A stretch of DNA of 44,019 nt from a virus. The stretch spans positions 1-44,019 of IMG/VR virus record IMGVR_UViG_3300037293_000084. One strand, 5' to 3'. The position numbers were made by a program, and so were the translations under genes. Numbering within the stretch: the stretch's first letter is position 1; each line of letters starts with the position of its first letter. Of the stretch, positions 1-5,662 are shown one piece after another. Below the pieces are notes generated by a model. The model did not search any database. It was not told where the DNA came from and worked only from the letters and a program-made list of their open reading frames with translations.

Positions 1-21
1 TTAATATTAAAACTAAATAAT

Positions 22-213
22 ATGAGTAGAACAGAAATAGGTGGAGATTATAAGCCACAATTAAAATTAGATGGTAAAAAAGTAATTGCAGAAGATATTT
101 GCGTTTATGATGGCTCTATTCCAACGACATACAGAAAAGAAGTAATTTATCATTTTGACTCAGAAGATGAAGCAAGCGAATATTACTATTTAAAACGCAA
201 ACGTAGCAATTGA
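22..213 (+). CDS. small hypothetical cassette protein (63 aa)
   Basis: A short acidic-to-neutral protein with no signal peptide or membrane segment; I do not recognise its family. The start follows an A/T-rich leader (TATTAAAACTAAATA) without a Shine-Dalgarno sequence, as is usual in Bacteroidota. Its stop codon lies four bases before the TAACGGG arm of the palindrome that follows, the same one-ORF-then-palindrome arrangement as the other flanking units. It is probably cargo of the cassette array rather than a phage structural gene. A related leader string occurs just before the gene at 3731. Confidence 0.55.
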   Translation: MSRTEIGGDYKPQLKLDGKKVIAEDICVYDGSIPTTYRKEVIYHFDSEDEASEYYYLKRKRSN

Positions 214-216
214 AGA

Positions 217-344
217 TAACGGGTTCGGGCTTGGCGAAGGTGGGAATTAGAAGCACTACCGTTCGTTTTAGCACCGAAGTTTGATAGAAGCACAAAGGTT
301 CAATTTACTACCGAACCCCCACTTTTGCCAAACCCGTGTTATGC
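217..344. repeat. attC-like imperfect palindrome between cassettes
   Basis: The left arm (217-244, starting TAACGGGTT and containing CTTGGCGAAGGTGGG) matches the reverse complement of the right arm (311-344, CCCCCAC, TTTGCCAAACCCG and then GTGTTATGC). About 65 bases separate the arms. The outer ends TAAC and GTTATGC resemble the simple sites of integron attC elements (RYYYAAC and GTTRRRY), and the element sits directly behind a stop codon. This is seen in sequence; recombination activity is inference. Confidence 0.6.
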
Positions 345-414
345 GTATGTGCCGACTTATTTACGATGAAGCTCAATTGAAACACTAAACAGAAAAACAA
401 AAAGAAAAAAAGCG

Positions 415-1074
415 ATGGCAGAAATTAATTTTTATAATATAGATTGTATTGAGTTTATGAAAACTAAACCCGATAACTACTATGATTTAGCAATAGTTGA
501 TCCACCCTATGGGATTGGAATGAGCAACAGCAATAAAAGAACAAAGCCAAGCAGACCAAACTCTTACACAAAATATGCTGATTTTAGATACCATAAAACT
601 GATTGGGATAACGAAAGACCAAAAGAAGAATATTTTAAAGAGTTGTTTAGGGTTAGTAAAGACCAAGTTATTTTTGGAGCTAACTATTTATGCGAATATT
701 TGCCAAGCGGTAAGGGATGGTTATTTTGGAATAAATTAAACGGATTAGATAATTGTTTTTCTGATGGAGAATTTGCATTTACAAGTAAAGGAGTGCAAAG
801 CAAATATTTTGAATGTTCAGCGTTTCATAATTTAAGCGGAGGAAAAGACCGCATCCACCCAACCCAAAAACCAATTCAATTATACAGATGGGTTTTACAA
901 AACTATGCTAAACAAGGTTATAAAATAATTGATACACACGGAGGAAGTATGAGTATTGCAATAGCTTGTGATAAAGAAAAGTTTGATTTAGATATTTGCG
1001 AAATAGACAAAATTTACTTTGATAAAGGATTGAAAAATTATGAACAACATAAACAACAAATTACAATGTTTTAA
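415..1074 (+). CDS. orphan DNA methyltransferase, N6-adenine/N4-cytosine type (beta order)
   Basis: This enzyme probably transfers a methyl group from S-adenosylmethionine to adenine (or N4 of cytosine) in DNA. The catalytic DPPY motif lies at residues 29-32. The HPTQKP motif lies near residue 148 and the SAM-binding motif I near 173-180, so the order is catalytic first and SAM-binding last, as in beta-class enzymes. Length (219 aa) is normal for the phage/orphan subfamily. Motif I reads DTHGGSMS, whereas the paralogue at 2958 has the canonical DTHLGSGS; this may weaken cofactor binding. No restriction endonuclease gene is adjacent, so it is an orphan. The start ATG follows an AAAAAGCG leader within the cassette. 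Confidence 0.85.
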   Translation: MAEINFYNIDCIEFMKTKPDNYYDLAIVDPPYGIGMSNSNKRTKPSRPNSYTKYADFRYHKTDWDNERPKEEYFKELFRVSKDQVIFGANYLCEYLPSGKGWLFWNKLNGLDNCFSDGEFAFTSKGVQSKYFECSAFHNLSGGKDRIHPTQKPIQLYRWVLQNYAKQGYKIIDTHGGSMSIAIACDKEKFDLDICEIDKIYFDKGLKNYEQHKQQITMF

Positions 1075-1148
1075 AAGTGCGGTGGCTTTTTCTTTTTGTT
1101 TTTACTTCACGGAACTTCAATTGGAAACGGTCAGCAAGGCATTACGCA

Positions 1149-1218
1149 TAACAAGCGAGCTTTGCGAAGGCTTTAGAGCTTGCTCAAAGCGTTAGTTAAG
1201 TGAAGTTCGCTTGTTAAG
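1149..1218. repeat. attC-like imperfect palindrome
   Basis: TAACAAGCGAGCTTTGCG at the left end pairs with the reverse complement of GTTCGCTTGTTAAG at the right end. A second, shorter inverted pair (AAGTTGGAATTT and GAATTTCAACTT) follows directly and ends at the TAACG of the next repeated element. The whole gap between the methyltransferase and the next cassette (about 1075-1309) consists of such inverted sequence and holds no ORF. Confidence 0.5.
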
Positions 1219-1250
1219 TTGGAATTTGGGCGGAACGGCGAATTTCAACT

Positions 1251-1672
1251 TAACGTTCCTCTGCTTTACGCAGTTGTAAATGATTAATAACTAAACAAAA
1301 CAAATAAAGATGGAAACACTTAACGAATTACTTGAAACGATAGAGAAAAACGCAATTAACAACAAGGCTACAATTGAAAATGTAGGTTTATTTGTAAAAG
1401 CGTGGAAAAGAGAAAAAGAAAGTTTACAATTGAGTAAAACAGATGTTAGCGGAAGCTTTTTTTCTATTTACTTTTCTGTTAATGGTGTGAAAATGTGGTA
1501 TTCACTATTAAAAAACGAAAATGGTATTATAGAAGAAAATTATGTTTCTCATCCTTATAGAAGAATGACGTACACAAGAAACTTATTAAAGGATAAAATG
1601 TTACAATTAAAAAAACTTTATCCTCAAAAAGATTGGCATTTTGAAGAGGTTTTTTAAAGTTAGCGCTAACGG
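1251..1672 (+). repeat. 422-bp direct repeat, left copy
   Basis: From TAACGTTCCTCTGC to CTAACGG this block matches 43356-43777 with five mismatches by eye, all inside the ORF. It contains a half-palindrome (hairpin CTGCTTTACGCAG), an A-rich leader, the 115-residue ORF and the perfect 12-bp palindrome GTTAGCGCTAAC after the stop. The sequences outside the block differ completely at both ends, so the duplicated unit is one whole cassette. The two copies are in the same orientation, 42,105 bp apart. Confidence 0.95.
1310..1657 (+). CDS. hypothetical cassette protein, 115 aa (copy 1)
   Basis: A soluble, lysine- and glutamate-rich protein with no recognisable domain, signal or membrane segment. 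The C-terminal half is rich in aromatic and basic residues (YPQKDWHFEEVF at the end). The start is supported by the leader CTAAACAAAACAAATAAAG, which is shared exactly with the second copy. The copy at 43415 differs at V/M, M/V, R/S and L/F plus one synonymous change, so both copies are intact and probably under some constraint. It forms a cassette of its own. Function unknown. Confidence 0.7.
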   Translation: METLNELLETIEKNAINNKATIENVGLFVKAWKREKESLQLSKTDVSGSFFSIYFSVNGVKMWYSLLKNENGIIEENYVSHPYRRMTYTRNLLKDKMLQLKKLYPQKDWHFEEVF

Positions 1673-1715
1673 CTTGGCTAAACCCTCGTTTTAATGGGGT
1701 TTAGGTTGTGTTAGC
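1665..1715. repeat. short attC-like palindrome after the repeated cassette
   Basis: GCTAACGGCTTGGCTAAACCC pairs imperfectly with the reverse complement of GGGGTTTAGGTTGTGTTAGC, with a loop of about 12 bases. It is the clearest compact hairpin of the array, and its ends GCTAAC/GTTAGC match integron simple-site form. It begins inside the 12-bp GTTAGCGCTAAC palindrome. Confidence 0.6.
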
Positions 1716-1793
1716 TGACTGGTGCGGATGATTTAGTACAAACTTTAATTGAAAAACGAATGATAGTAAAAGAAAAAATAGGGAGGGCTTTTT

Positions 1794-2504
1794 ATGTTTA
1801 GTTACTACGGAAGCAAAAGTAAGTTGGTTAATTATTATCCAAAGCCAACAAAAGGATTGATAATAGAACCATTTGCAGGAAGTGCAAGGTATGCTTTAAA
1901 GTATTGGGATAACGATGTTATAATAAACGAAAAGTATAAAATTGTTTACGATGTTTGGAGATGGTTACAAAAATGTAATGAAAACGATATTTTAAAATTA
2001 CCAACACCAAATCCAAAAGAAGATATACGAGATTATAATTTAAGCCACGAAGAATTAAATTTTATGGGATTTATAATAAATAGAGGTAGTGTTTCTCCAA
2101 AAAATAAAGTAGGTAATTTTAGCGATGGATTACCAAATACATTAAAACGAGTAGCCTCAAATTTAAAAAAAATAAAGCATTGGGATATAAGATTTGGTTG
2201 CTATACCGAATTAGAAAACAGAAATGCAACGTGGTTTATAGACCCTCCATATCAATTTGGAGGAGAACACTACAAAGAAAGCAGTATTGACTTTAAACAA
2301 TTATCTGAATGGTGTAAAAGTAGAAATGGAGAAATTATCGTTTGTGAAAACACAAAAGCAGACTGGATAGAATTACAACCACTAAAGAAAATACAAGGCG
2401 CAAGAAATACGAATACAATAGAAGCTGTTTATCTTAATGGTTTTTCAAAACCCAACTTGGGCGGGCTTTTTTCTTTTACGGATGAACCCGATAAAGCTGA
2501 TTAA
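1794..2504 (+). CDS. Dam/D12-class N6-adenine DNA methyltransferase
   Basis: A probable adenine-N6 methyltransferase of the D12 (Dam-like) class. The N-terminus FSYYGSKSKL matches the family's substrate/SAM-binding start, motif I is EPFAGS at residues 25-30, and the catalytic DPPY lies at 150-153, so the motif order is alpha-like. At 236 aa it is a little short compared with classic Dam (about 270). No partner nuclease is nearby. The upstream GGGAGGGC could act as a purine-rich ribosome-binding stretch, unusual in this window. It is one of four methyltransferase-derived units in the left flank; as phage or mobile-element cargo it could protect DNA from host restriction, which is inference. 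Confidence 0.85.
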   Translation: MFSYYGSKSKLVNYYPKPTKGLIIEPFAGSARYALKYWDNDVIINEKYKIVYDVWRWLQKCNENDILKLPTPNPKEDIRDYNLSHEELNFMGFIINRGSVSPKNKVGNFSDGLPNTLKRVASNLKKIKHWDIRFGCYTELENRNATWFIDPPYQFGGEHYKESSIDFKQLSEWCKSRNGEIIVCENTKADWIELQPLKKIQGARNTNTIEAVYLNGFSKPNLGGLFSFTDEPDKAD

Positions 2505-2561
2505 ATGCACAAATGTAGCACTTGCAGCTAACTTCTTTATATACTCAACTAATGTGTGAAA

Positions 2562-2799
2562 ATGATTACTACTATTGAGATACAAGCGACTAAAGGATTT
2601 ATATATAAAGGCAATAGCGCTGATGGAATATTTAATCAATACTTACACAAACGAAGGAGATACGGTACTTGACAATACAATGGGTTCAGGAACTACAAAT
2701 CTGGCTTGTATCAAATTAAATAGAAAATCAATAGGAATAGAAAAAGAAAAACAATATTTCGATATAGCTGTTCGGAGGGCTTTGGAGTATTGCCACTAA
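2562..2799 (+). pseudogene. DNA methyltransferase remnant with internal out-of-frame deletion
   Basis: The frame starting at 2562 (MITTIEIQATKGFIYKGNSADG) resembles the N-terminus of a site-specific methyltransferase. From about 2617 a different frame continues with the C-terminal part: ALMEYLIN, TVLDNTMGSGTTNLAC (motif I region) and GIEKEKQYFDIA. The central part that should contain the DPPY catalytic motif and the HPTQKP stretch is absent, and the two pieces are in different frames. The 74-aa ORF starting at 2575 is therefore a fragment without its catalytic half. Its stop TAA overlaps the next palindrome. Confidence 0.7.
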
Positions 2800-2926
2800 C
2801 GTTCCCTCGCTTTGTGTCTGTTACGGATTAGCGAAACGTAAATTTTCAACTAAAACAATACGCCTACGGGTAAAATAAATATCAATTAACCACAACTGCC
2901 GTAATAGCACAAAACGAGTGTTATGG
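2797..2926. repeat. attC-like imperfect palindrome
   Basis: The left arm (from TAACGTTCCCTCGCTTTGTG to TTACGG at about 2826) pairs with the reverse complement of the right arm 2899-2926 (CCGTAATAGCACAAAACGAG, then TGTTATGG). The loop is about 70 bases. The left end overlaps the stop codon of the methyltransferase remnant, and the right end lies about 30 bp before the next methyltransferase start. Confidence 0.6.
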
Positions 2927-2957
2927 TGCGTTGTGGGTATCTAAAACAAAATACGAT

Positions 2958-3602
2958 ATGATTACAGTAACAAACGAAGACAATATGGTAATGATGAAGC
3001 GTTACCCAGACAATTATTTTGATTTGGCAATAGTTGACCCACCTTACGGAATTGATGCAGATGTAAAAAACAATACTGACAAAAAGCAAAGCAAAAAAAG
3101 TGCATCTAAAAGCAAAAAATATGGCGACCAAAGTTGGGATAGTTGCATACCTACTGAAGAATACTTTGCAGAACTTAAAAGAGTAAGTAAAAAGCAAATT
3201 ATATGGGGAGCAAACTTTTTTAACTTGCAAGGCGGTATGCTTTATTGGCACAAGAACGTAACAATGCCAACTTATAGCACTGGAGAACTTGCGTATTTGA
3301 GTTGGTTAAATAAAATTGACTTTGTAGAAATAACGTGGCACGGAATGTTGCAGTACGATATGAAAAACAAAGAAGATAGAATACACCCAACACAAAAGCC
3401 AATAATGCTTTATGAATGGTTGCTTATTAACTATGCGGATAAAGGCTTTAAAATTTTAGATACGCATTTAGGTTCGGGAAGCATTGCTATTGCGTGCCAC
3501 AATTTAAAATTTGATTTAACGGCTTGTGAATTAGATAAAGAATATTTTGAAGCAAGTTTAAAAAGATTAAAGCAACACCAATCACAATTACAAATGTTCT
3601 AA
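2958..3602 (+). CDS. orphan DNA methyltransferase, N6/N4 type (paralogue of 415-1074)
   Basis: The catalytic DPPY lies at residues 27-30, HPTQKP at about 143, and motif I DTHLGSGS at 168-175, giving beta-class order and 214 aa. It is clearly paralogous to the protein at 415-1074 along its length, including the QLQMF end. The ATG at 2958 is chosen over an in-frame TTG at 2931, because the TTG lies next to the palindrome and the ATG aligns with the paralogue's start. Its intact motif I makes it the more likely active enzyme of the pair. It is the last cassette-type gene before the phage body. Confidence 0.85.
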   Translation: MITVTNEDNMVMMKRYPDNYFDLAIVDPPYGIDADVKNNTDKKQSKKSASKSKKYGDQSWDSCIPTEEYFAELKRVSKKQIIWGANFFNLQGGMLYWHKNVTMPTYSTGELAYLSWLNKIDFVEITWHGMLQYDMKNKEDRIHPTQKPIMLYEWLLINYADKGFKILDTHLGSGSIAIACHNLKFDLTACELDKEYFEASLKRLKQHQSQLQMF

Positions 3603-3629
3603 GAAAACGAAAATAGAACAATGCACCCT

Positions 3630-3697
3630 AACGGTACTTTGCTTTGCAACGTTGCTGATTTATGAAAATTACACTTTCGGATAATATGAAAGTAATT
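3630..3697. repeat. cassette half-palindrome and hairpin at the left phage junction
   Basis: TAACGGTACTTTGCTTTGCA looks like the left arm of a cassette palindrome, but no matching right arm is found before the next gene. A separate hairpin (AATTACACTTTC with GAAAGTAATT, 3667-3697) follows. Downstream of this point codon habit changes from GAA-rich to the GAG/AGA-rich style of the phage genes. This is my best placement of the left boundary of the phage body, to within about 70 bases. Confidence 0.4.
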
Positions 3698-3730
3698 ATT
3701 AAAACTAAATATTAATTTAATAATCAAAAA

Positions 3731-4285
3731 ATGAAACAAAACGAAAAAAGCGAAAATGTATTTATGATAGTAAATACTTTATCTAAAAAGTATTTTAATG
3801 CTAGAGATAACTATTTTACATCTATTCTCTATTTAGGAACTGCAATAAAAACAGATAAGGAATGTAGAAAAATAGCAGAACATTTTGGATTAAAAGAGTG
3901 CCATATTTTAGAGATAAGTCATAAAGAGTATTTAGAGAGTTTAGCCTCAAAAACTACAGAGATAGTTATAATATCAGATATTCTCTCTAGAAAATTAGAT
4001 CAGATTAAATCTAACATTCCAACTATTAGAAAAATAGACAAATTTTTAACTCAAAACATTAAAACTACATCTAACAAACTTAAATCTGCAGTAGGCTCTA
4101 TGTTTAAAGATTTTGAGGAAAAAAAAGAGAATGCCACTTATGACGTTTTGGGAATGTATGAGGAGTTTATTATAGAATTGTCTACTATAGAAATGTGGGA
4201 ACTAAAAGAGATAACTGATCTATTGAGAGCTAGGAGAAAATCACCTGAGAGCCTAAAAGGAATAGTAAATAAAATACTTAAATAA
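3731..4285 (+). CDS. hypothetical protein, 184 aa, at the left end of the phage body
   Basis: A soluble, lysine-rich protein, probably largely helical (residues 40-120 have regular hydrophobic spacing); no known domain recognised. Its codon usage matches the phage genes downstream rather than the cassette genes upstream. It is followed closely by two very small ORFs and then the terminase genes, so it may be an early or packaging-related accessory gene, but nothing in the sequence fixes a role. The start follows an A/T-rich leader ending ATCAAAAA. Confidence 0.65.
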   Translation: MKQNEKSENVFMIVNTLSKKYFNARDNYFTSILYLGTAIKTDKECRKIAEHFGLKECHILEISHKEYLESLASKTTEIVIISDILSRKLDQIKSNIPTIRKIDKFLTQNIKTTSNKLKSAVGSMFKDFEEKKENATYDVLGMYEEFIIELSTIEMWELKEITDLLRARRKSPESLKGIVNKILK

Positions 4286-4286
4286 A

Positions 4287-4427
4287 ATGGGAAATTATAG
4301 AGTAGTACAGCAATTTGGAGTTTTTTATATTCAGAAAAGAGTAGTTTCTGAGTTAGTTCATAGACATAATAACTGGTTTAAAAGAGCTTTTTATAAAAAA
4401 CAAAAGCCTAAAAAAATAATAGGCTAG
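4287..4427 (+). CDS. small basic hypothetical protein (46 aa)
   Basis: The ORF starts one base after the upstream stop (TAAAATG) and ends two bases before the next start, a tight spacing that supports translation. The product is strongly basic at its C-terminus (KKQKPKK) with an aromatic N-terminal half (YRVVQQFGVFYIQKR). No family recognised; a DNA- or RNA-contacting role is possible from charge alone. Confidence 0.45.
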   Translation: MGNYRVVQQFGVFYIQKRVVSELVHRHNNWFKRAFYKKQKPKKIIG

Positions 4428-4428
4428 T

Positions 4429-4587
4429 ATGATATGTGAGAACGTATGCTGTAGGACTTTTTTTGATAAGATGGGGCATGTATCTCAACAGGTGAGGATT
4501 GCGGAAAGGTTAGGAGGAGAGGCAGCGGGGCTAATAGAATTTATAGAACTCCCTAACAATGATAAGCTAAGACCTTATAAACCCTAA
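4429..4587 (+). CDS. small cysteine-containing hypothetical protein (52 aa)
   Basis: It starts directly behind the stop of the previous small ORF. Three cysteines cluster at the N-terminus (MICENVCC), followed by a helical stretch; no known motif. Phage-type codon usage (GAG, AGG, GGG) supports it as a phage gene. Function unknown. Confidence 0.4.
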   Translation: MICENVCCRTFFDKMGHVSQQVRIAERLGGEAAGLIEFIELPNNDKLRPYKP

Positions 4588-4917
4588 GTATAATGCTCAA
4601 TACATATAAGCATAAGACAAAGAAGAGAGAGAGAGGGAAGATAGGGAAGTTATAAAAAAAAAATTAGTGAGAGAGGAACAGAGCGTATAAGGGAGGGAAG
4701 TAAAAAAAAGATGTGATAGTATCTCTAAGGGCTTAAAGTCGCTGATTTGTACGATATGTAGGCTTAAATCAATAAAAAAAAAGGTACTCCAAAACATTTT
4801 CTGCACCTCTTGCAATACGTTCGGCACTCCAATCTTTACAAGCATAACCCTTTTTTGGACTTTGTAACGGATAGTGTAACGGTTTTAATTATATTTGTAA
4901 CGAAAACAAGAAAAAAG
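4588..4917. other. 330-bp non-coding, purine-rich region; candidate cos/packaging site
   Basis: No credible ORF is present on either strand; the open minus-strand frame here is low-complexity Ser/Phe translation of purine runs. The first half holds long runs of AAGAGAGAGAGGGAAG type, and the second half carries a promoter and GTAACGG repeats. It is the only gap over 300 bp in the phage body and lies immediately upstream of the small terminase. In lambda-type phages with GpA-like large terminases the cos site lies there. The position and the lack of genes are seen; the cos assignment is inference. Confidence 0.4.
4861..4903 (+). promoter_or_regulatory. promoter with repeated GTAACG operator-like motif, before the terminase genes
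   Basis: TATATTTG at 4890-4897 fits the Bacteroidota -7 element TAnnTTTG, with a TTTG at 4861-4864 upstream (spacing 25, slightly long). GTAACGG occurs at 4864-4870 and 4876-4882, and GTAACGA at 4897-4903. The copies flank and overlap the promoter, as expected for a regulator-binding site. The small terminase begins 20 bases downstream. Confidence 0.5.
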
Positions 4918-5529
4918 ATGAGTAGATTAAGTGTAAAGGAATTGAGTTCTGCAATAGGAGTAAAGGATGGCACGATTAGACAGCATATAAAAAGAAAGTT
5001 GTTACAAAAGGGTGATGATGGCTTAATAGATACTGATTTAGATTTAAATTCCCGTTACATTTACGAAAAAACAAACGGGGCTGGATTATTTAAAGGATCA
5101 GTAAAAGTTATAGAAGTAGAAAAGGAAAAAGAAAAGCCTACAGGATTTACGGAATCTCAGAAAATGTACAATGATATTGATTTGAGAACCAAAATAGCAA
5201 CGGCTGAAAGTAAAGAGAGAGAAGTAGAGCTGAAAAAAATACAGATTCAAAAGACTGCGGGCAGATTGCTTCCTGTCGAATTAGTAGAAAAAATATTTAC
5301 TATAAATATTCAAGGGATTTTTAAAACATTTGAGGGAGAGCTTGAGAATATAGCCTCTATTTATTCAGAAGTACTAGGCGGCTCAAGAAAAGAACTGGCT
5401 GATATTATAGGAAAACAGAGAGAGGTTCTCTCAAAAGCAATAGAAAAAGCCAAAGAGGATTCTGAATATGAAATAGATTTGGCTGTTGATCAATATAAAG
5501 AAGTAAGAAGCAGAGGAGAGCGAAAATAA
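4918..5529 (+). CDS. phage terminase small subunit (DNA recognition)
   Basis: It probably recognises the packaging site and hands DNA to the large subunit. The N-terminus has an Nu1/MerR-like helix-turn-helix (LSVKELSSAIGVKDGTIRQH, residues 4-23), followed by a charged helical oligomerisation region. The 203-residue length and the place just before a GpA-type large terminase fit lambda Nu1-like proteins. The ATG at 4918 is preferred over an upstream in-frame TTG at 4810, because a promoter lies between them and the helix-turn-helix begins right after 4918. Confidence 0.75.
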   Translation: MSRLSVKELSSAIGVKDGTIRQHIKRKLLQKGDDGLIDTDLDLNSRYIYEKTNGAGLFKGSVKVIEVEKEKEKPTGFTESQKMYNDIDLRTKIATAESKEREVELKKIQIQKTAGRLLPVELVEKIFTINIQGIFKTFEGELENIASIYSEVLGGSRKELADIIGKQREVLSKAIEKAKEDSEYEIDLAVDQYKEVRSRGERK

Positions 5530-5610
5530 AAACCCTAGTAAATATAAGGGATTAGTCACATTCTCTCCTACGGTGGAGACAGATAAAACTTAATTAAAAA
5601 ACAAAACATT

Positions 5611-5655
5611 ATGAGAGAGATTTTAAAAGAAATTAATGAAAAAGATTTAAAATAA
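5611..5655 (+). CDS. possible 14-residue leader peptide before the large terminase
   Basis: A tiny ORF (MREILKEINEKDLK) with an A-rich leader ends seven bases before the large terminase start. The preceding 80 bp contain short inverted pairs (CCCTAGTAAATATAAGGG; TCTCC/GGAGA). Translation of such a peptide could couple to or tune the terminase start, but it is too short to be certain that it is a gene. Confidence 0.25.
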   Translation: MREILKEINEKDLK

Positions 5656-5662
5656 CAGAAAT

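Noticed and set aside
1659-1670. GTTAGCGCTAAC as a repressor operator
   Set aside because: The perfect 12-bp palindrome lies behind a stop codon and occurs only in the two copies of one cassette, as the outer end of its attC-like site; no promoter is next to it.
1760-1801. 13-codon upstream ORF overlapping the Dam-like methyltransferase start
   Set aside because: Such short overlaps are frequent by chance in AT-rich DNA, and there is no sign of coupling.
2445-3402. Minus-strand ORFs (for example 2886-3251 and 2445-2639)
   Set aside because: They lie opposite methyltransferase genes and palindromes, have low-complexity composition and no leaders; treated as shadows.
4597-4845. Minus-strand 82-aa ORF in the gap before the small terminase
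   Set aside because: The Ser/Leu/Phe-rich sequence is the translation of purine runs read backwards; no leader or family.
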